From Candidatus Bipolaricaulota bacterium (GTDB lineage Bacteria; Bipolaricaulota; Bipolaricaulia; UBA7950; UBA9294): a stretch of 39,432 bases of DNA. Location of the stretch: positions 1 to 39,432 of the forward strand of contig JAGGSO010000132.1 of the NCBI GenBank assembly GCA_021159055.1. The letters are read 5' to 3'. The position numbers and the translations under genes are program-made. Shown in pieces: positions 23,592 through 31,881 of the stretch. Positions within the stretch are counted from its first letter, which is position 1. Every line of letters starts with the position of its first letter. The notes under the pieces are model-generated. The model had not been told where the DNA came from. It did no database searches and saw only the letters and a program-made list of their open reading frames with translations.

Positions 23592-24878
23592 TCACTCCTC
23601 GTGGATCAAATCGCGCAGGCGCGCGATCGTGATATCCCGGCCGATGAGGGCGATCGTCTCGAACAGGCCCGGTCCGGCCCTCCGCCCGGTGACCGCCATC
23701 CGGCACGCGTGCCCCACGTCCTTGAGCTTTGCTCCGTGCGCGGCGAGCGTCTCCCGCATCGCTTGCTCCACCGCCTCCGGGGTGAACTCGGTCATCCCGG
23801 AAAACGCATCGATTAACGCTTCAATTAACTCCCGCTGCCGGTCGTCCAGCTCGATCTCCTCCTCGCGGTCGATCTCGACCGGGAACACGATCTCCAGCAC
23901 CCGCGCCAGGTCGACCAGGGTCTTGCACCGGTGGCGGAGCCGCTCCACTGCCTGGGTGAGACGGTCACGATCGATCCCGCTCCACATTTCCTCGGTTACC
24001 TTCCCCTGCTCGCGCACGAACGGAGCGACGAGCTCGACGAGCCTTCCCGGATCGGCCGCCTTCATGTGCTGTTGGTTCAGCCAGTGGAGCTTCTCCTCGT
24101 CGAACACCGACGCGGATTTGCCGATGTGGTCGAGCGAGAACAGCTCGATCAGCTCATCGCGGGTGAAGAACTCCTGATCCCCGTGCGACCAACCGAGGCG
24201 GGCGAGGAAGTTCACCAGCGCCTCGGGGAGGAACCCGCGGCGGCGGTACTCGAGGACCGACGTCACCCCGTGCCGCTTGGATAGCCGGGTGCGATCCGGC
24301 CCGAGGATCATCGGGAGGTGGACGAAGTGGGGGAGCGGCTTTCCGAGTGCCTGATAGAGGAGGATCTGCTTCGGAGTGTTGTTCAGGTGGTCGTCGCCGC
24401 GGATGACGTGGGTGATCCCCATATCGGCGTCGTCGACCACCACCACGAAGTTGTACACGAAGCTCCCGTCGGAGCGGCGGATGACGAAGTCCTTGAGCTG
24501 AGAGTTCGGGTAGACGACGTCCCCAAGGAGATCGTCGTGCACGACCGTCTCCCCCTCGGTCGGGACGCGGAACCACCACGCTCCGTCCTTCTCGTACGCC
24601 GCATTCTGCGCCATCAGCGACTCCGCCGCGCGGAGGTGGAGCTCAGTGCGGTCGGTCTGACGGTAGTACTCATCCCAGTCGAGCCCGAGCCAGCGCATCG
24701 CCTCGAGGATCTGGGCGATCGACTCCTCGGTCGAACGGGCCCGATCGGTGTCCTCGATGCGCAGCACGAACGTCCCGTTGTTGTGGCGGGCGAACAACCA
24801 GTTGAACAGCGCGGTACGGGCCCCACCTACGTGCAGGTACCCGGTCGGGCTGGGGGCGAACCTCACTCTGATCGTCAT
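23592..24878 (-). CDS. gltX: Glutamyl-tRNA synthetase
   Basis: A 428-residue class I aminoacyl-tRNA synthetase charging tRNA-Glu. The HIGH-like motif is PSPTGYLHVGGARTALFNWL, the KMSKS-like motif TRLSKRHG, and IRGDDHLNNTPKQ and VRIEDTD-type (LRIEDTDRARS) segments are conserved. The length is slightly below the usual 465-500, mostly from a compact anticodon-binding end. Whether it also charges tRNA-Gln cannot be told. ATG 24878 is preferred over the GTG two codons earlier because GAGG is then 5 bases away. It is unusual to find it inside an operon for exported redox and protease proteins; the tight spacing argues for shared transcription. Confidence 0.95.
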   Translation of the reverse strand: MTIRVRFAPSPTGYLHVGGARTALFNWLFARHNNGTFVLRIEDTDRARSTEESIAQILEAMRWLGLDWDEYYRQTDRTELHLRAAESLMAQNAAYEKDGAWWFRVPTEGETVVHDDLLGDVVYPNSQLKDFVIRRSDGSFVYNFVVVVDDADMGITHVIRGDDHLNNTPKQILLYQALGKPLPHFVHLPMILGPDRTRLSKRHGVTSVLEYRRRGFLPEALVNFLARLGWSHGDQEFFTRDELIELFSLDHIGKSASVFDEEKLHWLNQQHMKAADPGRLVELVAPFVREQGKVTEEMWSGIDRDRLTQAVERLRHRCKTLVDLARVLEIVFPVEIDREEEIELDDRQRELIEALIDAFSGMTEFTPEAVEQAMRETLAAHGAKLKDVGHACRMAVTGRRAGPGLFETIALIGRDITIARLRDLIHEE

Positions 24879-24880
24879 CT

Positions 24881-25525
24881 TCACCTCTTCTTCGATTGGA
24901 TGACCATTTTACCGGAATCGACCGCAAGCCCGCCAACCGTGGCTGGAGCGAGCTCGGGTCGTGCGAGCCAAGAGTCGATGCGGATATCCCACTCCGCTTG
25001 CGCGGAAGGGTCGGTCCCGTGCCCGGTCTCATCGTCGTAGAGCTCCTGCATCGCGGAGAGGGTGGAGAGGATCTGCGCGGCCGTCCCGTTTATCCTCTCC
25101 GACAGGGCATGCTTCGCTGCGTCCGCCGTCTTTCCCGTCGCCGAGACGCGGCACAGTTCAGCCCGGAGTCGGAGGGCGTAGACCTCGTTCAGGTCGAAAT
25201 GGCGCTGCTCATGGTTGAGGAGGCCCCTGTTCTCCTTCCCCGGGACCACCCACGAGCCGTACGGATCCATCGTGTTCTCGACCGTGATCCCATCGATCCG
25301 TCCGGTCCAGCAGCTCCGGCTTGGATCGTAGGAGACGGTGTAGGCGACGTGCCAGGTCACCCGCATGTCGATCGACGCCGCTTCGAGCATCGGCTGAGAC
25401 GGGGGAGCGCCACGGAAGTCGGCCCAGCGCAGCGGCTGGTTCACCGCCCATTGGATCCCGTCCGCCGCGAGGGGAAGGGAGACTAAACTCACAACGATAA
25501 AGAAAAAGACGACGCACGCACGCAT
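24881..25525 (-). CDS. Exported DUF922-like putative zinc metallopeptidase
   Basis: A 214-residue exported protein with a signal peptide (MRACVVFFFIVVSLVSLPLAA). The core has LLNHEQRHFDLNEVYALRLR, which contains HExxH (HEQRH) followed by FD, as in the DUF922 family of predicted zincins. The preceding WADFRGAPP segment is also typical of that group. A third metal ligand is not certain. No activity is known to me for the family. ATG 25525 has GGGTGGTGA upstream; the longer open frame has no signal peptide and is rejected. It is the first gene of the gltX redox operon and is divergent from the subtilase gene, so the two proteases might share regulation. Confidence 0.75.
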   Translation of the reverse strand: MRACVVFFFIVVSLVSLPLAADGIQWAVNQPLRWADFRGAPPSQPMLEAASIDMRVTWHVAYTVSYDPSRSCWTGRIDGITVENTMDPYGSWVVPGKENRGLLNHEQRHFDLNEVYALRLRAELCRVSATGKTADAAKHALSERINGTAAQILSTLSAMQELYDDETGHGTDPSAQAEWDIRIDSWLARPELAPATVGGLAVDSGKMVIQSKKR

Positions 25526-25576
25526 CGCATCACCACCCTTCGAGCGGGAATGATACCCGAGCCCACCCGGGGTTGC

Positions 25577-25640
25577 GAGCCGGACGGGGTTGTCTAACCC
25601 ACCCAGTTCTGTCATAATAGCTCCAAATGAGCCGGACGGG
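25577..25640 (+). repeat. Two copies of GAGCCGGACGGG around the subtilase promoter
   Basis: The 12-base sequence occurs at 25577-25588 and 25629-25640, 52 bases apart, on either side of the predicted promoter. It may be a pair of regulator sites. The second copy also forms the 5' arm of the leader stem. Confidence 0.5.
25590..25618 (+). promoter_or_regulatory. Candidate sigma70-type promoter for the subtilase gene
   Basis: TTGTCT (25590-25595), a 17-base spacer and CATAAT (25613-25618) predict a start near 25625 and an 80-base leader. It is in the 180-base divergent gap with the DUF922-like gene. Confidence 0.5.
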
Positions 25641-25693
25641 AAAAAAAGGAGGTGATCGGGCGTTTGAGTGATTCCCTGTCCGTCTGTAACTAA
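25633..25693 (+). promoter_or_regulatory. Structured leader with possible nine-codon peptide ahead of the subtilase
   Basis: CGGACGGGAA (25633-25642) can pair with TTCCCTGTCCG (25672-25682) with one bulge, enclosing a perfect AAGGAGGTGA (25646-25655). After that site, TTG at 25664 opens a short frame (MSDSLSVCN) ending TAA at 25691-25693, directly before the AAGGAGG that serves the subtilase ATG at 25706. This resembles a translated leader coupled to the main gene. Neither the stem nor the peptide is proven. Confidence 0.4.
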
Positions 25694-25705
25694 AAAGGAG
25701 GCGAC

Positions 25706-27121
25706 ATGAAGAAACGAGGGGTTATCGCCATCGTGGCCGTTTTGGCTTTTCTACTTGCCTTAACCGGTTGTACGTCCCTGTTCGGACCGCAGTCCAACCT
25801 TTCCTCATCCCCGCAGGCGGCCGATCAGGCAGGGAAGGATTACCTAGTGATGATGAAGGGGAACAGGCTCCCCGCCGATTTCGACCGAGAAGTGACGGCC
25901 GCTGGAGGAGCGGTGAAAGAGGAGTTCGCCACGATCGGGGCTGCGGTTGTCACCGCGAAGAGCGCAACGTTCGTGGACGAGATTGCCGCACTGCCCGCGG
26001 TTAAGTACGTCCTCCCTGATGTAAAGCTGAACTGGCTGCCGGGAGAGGATTACGTGAACGTCCTCCCGGCGGACCAGGCCGGACCGGCAGCGGGCGGGGT
26101 GGCGAGCCAGAGCATCGGGGACGATGAATGGTTCTTCAACGCCTATCAATGGAGCATGTTCGCGATCGATGCCCCCGCGGCGTGGGACGCCGGCTACACC
26201 GGAGCCGGGGTACGGGTGGCGGTCCTCGATTCCGGAATCGACTATACCCATCCCGATCTCGCTCCCAACGTGAATACCGCTCTCAGCACCTCGTTCGTCC
26301 CGTACGAGCCGTACATCGATGACGAGGCCGGACATGGAACGCACGTCGCCGGGATCATCGCTGCTGCCCACAACGAGTTCGGCTCAATCGGGGTCGCTCC
26401 GGACGCCGAGCTGGTGGCGGTGAAGGTGCTCGACCATACGGGAAGCGGAAACTTCAGCTGGCTCATTCAAGGGCTTCTCTACGCCAACGCCGTTGGGGCG
26501 AAGGTCATCAACATGAGCCTTGGGGCGTACCTCCCGCGGTCGGGGTTCATCACTGAGGATGGAACCAAGGTAGGGGCAAACGAGGTCGCCGGGTTGACCA
26601 GTCTCCTCACCCGCGTGATCGACTACGTGTGGCAAAACGGGACGTTCGTGGTGGCAGCAGCCGGGAACGATGCGGCGAATCTGACCGGCGACGCGAGCTG
26701 GATCTCCATCCCGGCCGAGTCGGGCCGCACGGTCTCCGTATCCGCGACCGGTCCGCAGGGATGGGGGATCGATCCGACGGTCAGCCTGGACACCCCGGCC
26801 TACATTTACACCAACTATGGGACCGGTGTCGATTACGCCGCCCCGGGCGGGAACGTGGATCCCTCCCTATATCCGGATGGTCCATGGTACTACGACCTCG
26901 TGTTCAGCACCTACCCCGGGGGATGGGCGTGGATGGCCGGGACGAGCATGGCCTCCCCCCACGTCGCCGGTATCGCAGCGTTGATCCTGCAGGCAACCCC
27001 GGGTGCCTCCCCGAACCGAGTGGAGAGCATTCTGCGCGGTAGCAGTGACGATCTCGGGAAGCCCGGACGGGATCCGTGGTACGGACTCGGTCGGGTGAAC
27101 GCTGCCCAGGCGGTGAAGTAG
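25706..27121 (+). CDS. Subtilisin-like (S8) serine protease lipoprotein
   Basis: A 471-residue exported protease. The N-terminus is a lipoprotein signal with lipobox LALTGC (C22 would be lipidated). Residues about 44-107 look like an I9 inhibitor propeptide (YLVMMKGNRLP ... VKYVLPDVKL). The catalytic domain has D175 (VAVLDSGIDYTHPDL), H210 (GHGTHVAGI), the oxyanion N321 (AAAGND) and S414 (AGTSMASPHVAG). It should degrade proteins or peptides at the outer face of the cell while tethered to the membrane, after propeptide removal. ATG 25706 has AAGGAGG 4 bases upstream. It is a single-gene transcript closed by a strong intrinsic terminator. Confidence 0.95.
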   Translation: MKKRGVIAIVAVLAFLLALTGCTSLFGPQSNLSSSPQAADQAGKDYLVMMKGNRLPADFDREVTAAGGAVKEEFATIGAAVVTAKSATFVDEIAALPAVKYVLPDVKLNWLPGEDYVNVLPADQAGPAAGGVASQSIGDDEWFFNAYQWSMFAIDAPAAWDAGYTGAGVRVAVLDSGIDYTHPDLAPNVNTALSTSFVPYEPYIDDEAGHGTHVAGIIAAAHNEFGSIGVAPDAELVAVKVLDHTGSGNFSWLIQGLLYANAVGAKVINMSLGAYLPRSGFITEDGTKVGANEVAGLTSLLTRVIDYVWQNGTFVVAAAGNDAANLTGDASWISIPAESGRTVSVSATGPQGWGIDPTVSLDTPAYIYTNYGTGVDYAAPGGNVDPSLYPDGPWYYDLVFSTYPGGWAWMAGTSMASPHVAGIAALILQATPGASPNRVESILRGSSDDLGKPGRDPWYGLGRVNAAQAVK

Positions 27122-27133
27122 CGATCAGATCTT

Positions 27134-27167
27134 ACGTCGGGCGGGATAACCCGCCCGACGTTTTTTC
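27134..27167 (+). terminator. Intrinsic terminator after the subtilase gene
   Basis: CGTCGGGCGGG (27135-27145), loop ATAA, CCCGCCCGACG (27150-27160), then six T. It is a perfect 11-bp stem beginning 14 bases after the stop. It is the only textbook Rho-independent terminator seen in the window. The reverse side lacks a T-run, so it should act mainly on the plus strand. Confidence 0.95.
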
Positions 27168-27172
27168 TCTGA

Positions 27173-28936
27173 TCAGACCTCTATTTCCTCCCAGTCAGTC
27201 TTGTGCTCCCGCAGAATCTCCACCCCTTCCACCAGCAATTCTCCCGCGGTGGTCAACTTGTCACCGCGGATGAAGTGGGCGCGGGACGCCTGGGTCCGCA
27301 CCTCGTTGAACAGAACCGGATCGAACCGTGTACTCCGTTCGATCTCGCGCCAGTCGGTCCGTCCCTCCCGCTCGATCACTTCCACCATGGTGACGAGGAG
27401 CCGGAGGATGTGGGGGGTGACGTAGAACTTCATCTCATCAGGGACCGGAGAGATTCCGCGCTTGAACTTCTCCCCCGCCTCGGTGACGGAGTAAAGCCTC
27501 CCGGGGAGAGCGTCGACCAGCCCGTGGGCGATAAGCTTCCGCACTGCAGCAAGGACGCGCTCGCGCTCCGCGGACGGGAAGAGGGAGAGGAGCTTGTCCT
27601 CGAACATCCCGCGCCAGAGCGGCAGAGCGCCGAGCACCTTACCCTCGAACGCGGAGATCAACGGGAGACGCTCCATCTCCCCGGCGAGACGGGCGAACAG
27701 TCGTCCCGACTTGGTGGGGTATCCGTTCCCGACGAGCCCTTGCTCGACGGCCGTCTCCACCCATCCATCGTCGGGGGAGAGGTTCTCCATCCGCGTCGTG
27801 GTGATCGCCATCACCCCGGTAGAGAACACCGGCTTCATCCCGTGCTCCCTCCGATCCGCAAGCACCTTTCCGCCCCATTCGGTCAGCCGGTACACCAGTC
27901 CCCCTGGCTCGATCCGTTCGGAGTCAATGAGGCGGAAGCTCTCAAGGAGGTGGAGGCTGTATGCGACGTCCCACGCTGCCAAACCATCCCGCTTTCTCTC
28001 CACCTCCCTGCGTATCGTGTCGTAGGAAGGGATGAGATCCGGGTTCGCGCTGTGCCGCTTCCACAGCTGCTCAATCGTCTCCAACGTCAATAAGTCGACC
28101 TCTCCGAAGTCGACCGCGGGATTGATCGGGATGGATGCCAAGAACAGGAGCTCTGCCGCCGTTTGAAAATGGACCCCGGCCGGGAGGAGCTCAAGCTCAT
28201 CGTTTATCGCCCCGATCGCCATCAGCCCTTCGCTCGCTTCGTCGGACAGCTCCTCCTCGAGGAGGTAGAACAGGAGCTCGGCGGTGATCGGGACGGTCGG
28301 GGCGGCTCCGGTCAACAGGCCGGCCCTGATCTGCTGCCCGGCTCCGGTGAGGGAGTAGTTGTTCCCCATCGGAAGGGAGAACGTGAGAAGGCGCATCGCC
28401 TCCAACTGGAATATCTCCTCGGTGGAGAGGGGAAGGAGTCCCTTCCTTCCCGGCCCGGGCGGGACCTTCCTGATCTTCTCGCACAGGCTTTTGGGAAGGA
28501 ATACGTCGGGCTCGGCGATATTGTACGCCTCAAGCACGGACTCCGCTGTCGGGAGGAGTGTTCCATCCCGCATGAATCCCCGCCGGTCAAGCTCACGGGC
28601 GATGGTCTCCTGGTCCGCGGCGCTCCCCTGGGCGGCACGGACGACCTCGATCATGGAGATCACCTCCGAACCGATCCAGCGAAAGTCGTCGTCCCAATCG
28701 TCGATCGGGCCGGCGGAGCCGACGAACTCATCGAGCGCTTCCGCGATCAGCCACCCGGCCTGGGAGAGGACGAACTTGTCCTCCTCTTCGTAAACAAGCC
28801 CCGCCAGTTCGAGGTGATACAGGGATTCCAGGTCGGCATCGGTGAGTGAGTCCGCTGCCTTCTCCAGCTCCAGCCCTTCCTCCCATTTCGTGGCGATCCG
28901 AGTGATCAGCTTTGCATGCTTTTTCGTTACAATCAT
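27173..28936 (-). CDS. DUF505-like protein made of repeated winged-helix-like units
   Basis: A 587-residue cytoplasmic protein that resembles the DUF505 group known mainly from archaea and thermophiles; its function is not known. The N-terminus MIVTKKHAKLITRIA is distinctive. Several segments end like the wing and last helix of winged-helix domains: FVLSQAGWLIAEAL, YSLTGAGQQIRAGLL, YRLTEWGGKVLADR, YPTKSGRLFARLAG, YSVTEAGEKFKRG and KLTTAGELLVEGV. It may thus be a DNA- or RNA-binding scaffold. ATG 28936 follows AAGGAGATAGA; the longer open frame has no such site. Upstream, TTGGCC, 16 bases, then GATAAC (29005-29032, minus strand) is a weak promoter candidate. It is last on this strand before the terminator region. 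Confidence 0.7.
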   Translation of the reverse strand: MIVTKKHAKLITRIATKWEEGLELEKAADSLTDADLESLYHLELAGLVYEEEDKFVLSQAGWLIAEALDEFVGSAGPIDDWDDDFRWIGSEVISMIEVVRAAQGSAADQETIARELDRRGFMRDGTLLPTAESVLEAYNIAEPDVFLPKSLCEKIRKVPPGPGRKGLLPLSTEEIFQLEAMRLLTFSLPMGNNYSLTGAGQQIRAGLLTGAAPTVPITAELLFYLLEEELSDEASEGLMAIGAINDELELLPAGVHFQTAAELLFLASIPINPAVDFGEVDLLTLETIEQLWKRHSANPDLIPSYDTIRREVERKRDGLAAWDVAYSLHLLESFRLIDSERIEPGGLVYRLTEWGGKVLADRREHGMKPVFSTGVMAITTTRMENLSPDDGWVETAVEQGLVGNGYPTKSGRLFARLAGEMERLPLISAFEGKVLGALPLWRGMFEDKLLSLFPSAERERVLAAVRKLIAHGLVDALPGRLYSVTEAGEKFKRGISPVPDEMKFYVTPHILRLLVTMVEVIEREGRTDWREIERSTRFDPVLFNEVRTQASRAHFIRGDKLTTAGELLVEGVEILREHKTDWEEIEV

Positions 28937-29040
28937 TCTATCTCCTTTTTCCCGTTTGGTGAACAACGCCGCAAGAAACCGCCGACTTCGAACCACCGGT
29001 TAATGTTATCCGCATTTTCCCCGAAAGGCCAAGGGGAGCA

Positions 29041-29934
29041 TCAGAGGAAACTCAGTAGTGCTCCCATGGTGGCGATGTTCCCCACGGTGGTGAGAAAGAC
29101 CACGGATGAGACAAGATCGGGGCGGCGGTTGTACTGGAGGGAGAGGATCAGGGAGTTCACCGCGGCCGGGGTACTCGCCTCCACGATGAGGACGGCACGG
29201 AGGAGACCGTGAATTCCCAACGCCGTGGCGAACCCGAACGCAAGGAGCGGCGGAACGATCAGCTTGGCCGCGGTGAGGGGGATCGCCTCCCGCCACAGGC
29301 CGCGCAACTGTACCTGCCCGAGCTGAATCCCAAGGAGGAGAAGCTGGACCGGGATCGCCGCCTGGGCGAGGAGCTCAATCGGTTCTCCCACCGGCAGCGG
29401 GAGCTCGGTCCCGGTTCCGCGCAGGAGGAGGGCGAGCCCAAACGCGTAGATCCACGGGACCTTCAGCAGGTTCACCGGAAGGCGCCAGAGCGGCATCCCC
29501 TTCCGCCACGACGCCGTCGCCACTCCAAACGTGATCTGAAACGCCATGTGGCCGAGGATGTACAGCAGCCCGAGCGCGAACCCCTGTTCTCCGAACGCGA
29601 ACAGCAGGATCGGGAGCCCGTAGTTTCCGGTGTTGCTCAGAGACAGGGTGAGGACCGCCGCCGTCCGCGTCTCCCGATCGAGGTGAGCGGCGCGGGAACC
29701 GAGGTGGGCGAGCCCGAACAGGGTCCCGTGGACGAGGAAGACGAACAGGAGGACGGTGGCGAGCTCCCCGCCGGAAACCGGGCGGGTGTACAGGGCGTGG
29801 AAGATGAGGGACGGGGTGAGGATGTAGAACACGAGCTTGGTGAGGATCGCCGGGTCGCGGTTCACCAATCGACCGAAGAGGAACCCTCCCCCGGCGATGA
29901 GGAGGACGGGGAGGAGGACGTTCAGGAAGACCAT
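29041..29934 (-). CDS. AEC-family (auxin efflux carrier-like) transporter
   Basis: A 297-residue membrane protein with about ten helices, of the Mem_trans/AEC family. Typical segments are LLPVLLIAGGGFLFGRL at the N-terminus, LTLSLSNTGNYGLPILLFAFG (the NxGNxGLP crossover motif) and a C-terminal VEASTPAAVNSLILSLQYN. Bacterial members export or import small organic acids such as malate or malonate; the substrate here is unknown. ATG 29934 is one base after the PHP gene stop (TGAGATG) and has GGGGGTGAG just upstream. The open frame continues into the PHP gene and is not used. It is the last gene of the galE-wecB-PHP group. Confidence 0.9.
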   Translation of the reverse strand: MVFLNVLLPVLLIAGGGFLFGRLVNRDPAILTKLVFYILTPSLIFHALYTRPVSGGELATVLLFVFLVHGTLFGLAHLGSRAAHLDRETRTAAVLTLSLSNTGNYGLPILLFAFGEQGFALGLLYILGHMAFQITFGVATASWRKGMPLWRLPVNLLKVPWIYAFGLALLLRGTGTELPLPVGEPIELLAQAAIPVQLLLLGIQLGQVQLRGLWREAIPLTAAKLIVPPLLAFGFATALGIHGLLRAVLIVEASTPAAVNSLILSLQYNRRPDLVSSVVFLTTVGNIATMGALLSFL

Positions 29935-29935
29935 C

Positions 29936-30781
29936 TCACCCCCTGCAGAACTCCCGCATCCGCTCCACGTACCGGCACGGGAGCTTGACCTTTCCCAACT
30001 GTTCTTTAACCGAATCGGGACCGTGGTCGTCCGATCCCCCGGTGAGGAGGAACCCATACTTCTCCGCCATGGCGCGGATCTCCTCCGGGGGGATGGACAG
30101 GGGGCGGGAGACGTCCTGGTACGGGTAGAAGACCTCGACCCCGTCCACCCCCTCCCCCTTGACCTGGGAGAGGAAATCTCCCCAGTCGGGGACGTCCATC
30201 AGGCAGGGATGGGGGATCGAGGTGAGGCCGCCTGCTCCGTGCACCGCGGCGGCCACCTCGCGGAAGTTTGGTTTCCTGATCGGGACGTAGCACGGCTTGT
30301 CGCTCCCGATCAGGGTGTCGAACGCCTCCCGCGTGGTGGTGACGATCCCCTTCTGCACCAGAATCCTGGCGAGGTGTGGCCTCCCGATGCTCCCGGCGGC
30401 GAGCCTTCGCACCTCGTCGATCTCTATCCTCGCCCCGGTCACCTCGCGGCAGCGGGCGACCATCTCCTCCATCCGGGCGTCCCGCGCCCGTCGCATGCGG
30501 GAGAACAGCTCCACGAGCGCGGCGGCGCGGGGATCGATGAAGTATCCGAGGAGCTCGCCGCGGATCCCGTCGAAATCGACCTTGAACTCCGCCCCGGTGA
30601 TCACCTCGATTCCGTTGCGAAACTGAGTCGGGCGCGTGAGCTCAGGCGAGATCGTATCGTGATCGGTCACCGCGATGATGGAGAGCCCGACCGCGGCGGC
30701 GCGGGTGACGAGCCGGTCGATCGTCTGCGTCCCGTCCGAGGCGGTGGTGTGAAGATGGAGGTCGGCGTAGCACGCCTTCAT
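29936..30781 (-). CDS. PHP-domain metal-dependent phosphoesterase (YciV/RNase AM-like)
   Basis: A 281-residue PHP-domain protein. Metal-binding motifs are visible in order: ADLHLHTTASDG, AVTDHDT, TGAEFKV, the central GRPHLARILV, IPHPCLM and GGSDDHG. The organisation matches the YciV/TrpH group, whose characterised members hydrolyse 3',5'-nucleoside bisphosphates or trim 5' ends of RNA. The start overlaps the wecB stop by 4 bases, and the gene ends one base before the AEC transporter. It has no evident link to sugar epimerases beyond sharing the transcript. Confidence 0.88.
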   Translation of the reverse strand: MKACYADLHLHTTASDGTQTIDRLVTRAAAVGLSIIAVTDHDTISPELTRPTQFRNGIEVITGAEFKVDFDGIRGELLGYFIDPRAAALVELFSRMRRARDARMEEMVARCREVTGARIEIDEVRRLAAGSIGRPHLARILVQKGIVTTTREAFDTLIGSDKPCYVPIRKPNFREVAAAVHGAGGLTSIPHPCLMDVPDWGDFLSQVKGEGVDGVEVFYPYQDVSRPLSIPPEEIRAMAEKYGFLLTGGSDDHGPDSVKEQLGKVKLPCRYVERMREFCRG

Positions 30782-31881
30782 GTGAACCTCGTTTCCAGTT
30801 CCCGTACGATCTTGGCCGCGGCGTTCCCGTCACCGTAGGGATTCCTTGCTTCACGCATCCGGGCGGAGGCGGCGGGATCGGACAGGATCTCTTCCGCTGC
30901 CGCGACGATCCGCTCCGGGTCGGTCCCCACCAGCCGCGCCGCCCCGGTTTCCAGTCCCTCGGTCCGCTCGGTCCTCTCCCGCAGGACGAGGACCGGGACG
31001 TGGAGGGCCGCCCCTGCCTCCTGGATCCCGCCCGAGTCGGTGAGGATCAGGGCCGAGTCCGCCATCAGGTGGACGAACGAAGCGTAGTCAGGCGGGTCGA
31101 TCAGCGTCACCCGCTCCGCCCCGGAGAGCTCATCCCGGACGACCCGGCTCACGTGTGGATTGGGATGGACGGAGTAGACGATGGTGATCTCGCGGTTCCG
31201 CTCTGCGAGCCGCCGCAGTCCGCGGCAGATCCGGGCGATCCCGCCGGAGAAGCTCTCGCGGCGGTGGGCGGTGACGAGGACGATCCTCCCGGGAAGGTCG
31301 AAGCGAATACGGGGTGGGACGCTCTTCCGCACGTAGAGGAGGGCGTCGATCTCCGTGTTCCCGGTGACGACGATCGACTCGTCCGAGATCCCCTCGGCCA
31401 GCAGGTTTCGGCGCGCGGCCGCGGTCGGAGCGAACAGGAGGGCCGCGATCCGGTCGATCAGGCGGCGGTTCATCTCCTCGGGGAACGGGGCGTACGGATC
31501 GCCGGTGCGCAGCCCCGCCTCGACGTGCACCACCGGGATGCGGGAGTAATAGGCGGCGAGCGCACCGACGAACGCGGTCTGGGCGTCCCCTTGAACGATC
31601 ACCAAATCGGGTTGCTCCTGGCGCAATACCGGCTCGAATCGGGCCAGGGCCGTCCGGGTAACGTAGAACAGGCTCTGTCCCGGGACCATCACTCCCAGGT
31701 CGTGATCGGGGACGATGGAGAAGACCGTGAGGGCCTGGTCGAGGAGGGCACGATGCTGCCCGCTCGTGCACACGATCGGCACGAATCGCGGGTTTTCCCT
31801 GAGATTGAGGATAACCGGAGCGAGCTTGATCGCCTCCGGGCGGGTGCCGAAGAAGAGGAGCACCTTCAGCGGCTCAGCCAA
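30778..31881 (-). CDS. wecB: UDP-N-acetylglucosamine 2-epimerase (non-hydrolysing)
   Basis: A 367-residue member of the WecB/MnaA family, interconverting UDP-GlcNAc and UDP-ManNAc for envelope polysaccharides. FFGTRPEAIKLAPVI at the N-terminus, VIVQGDAQTAF, HVEAGLRTGDPYAPFPEEMNR, LVTAHRRES and LTDSGGIQEAG are the conserved blocks, including the catalytic acidic residues and the UDP-binding His-Arg. The start is TTG at 31881, overlapping the preceding epimerase gene by 16 bases, with GAAAGG 7-8 bases upstream. No UDP-ManNAc dehydrogenase lies in the window, so where the ManNAc goes is unknown. Confidence 0.93.
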   Translation of the reverse strand: MAEPLKVLLFFGTRPEAIKLAPVILNLRENPRFVPIVCTSGQHRALLDQALTVFSIVPDHDLGVMVPGQSLFYVTRTALARFEPVLRQEQPDLVIVQGDAQTAFVGALAAYYSRIPVVHVEAGLRTGDPYAPFPEEMNRRLIDRIAALLFAPTAAARRNLLAEGISDESIVVTGNTEIDALLYVRKSVPPRIRFDLPGRIVLVTAHRRESFSGGIARICRGLRRLAERNREITIVYSVHPNPHVSRVVRDELSGAERVTLIDPPDYASFVHLMADSALILTDSGGIQEAGAALHVPVLVLRERTERTEGLETGAARLVGTDPERIVAAAEEILSDPAASARMREARNPYGDGNAAAKIVRELETRFT

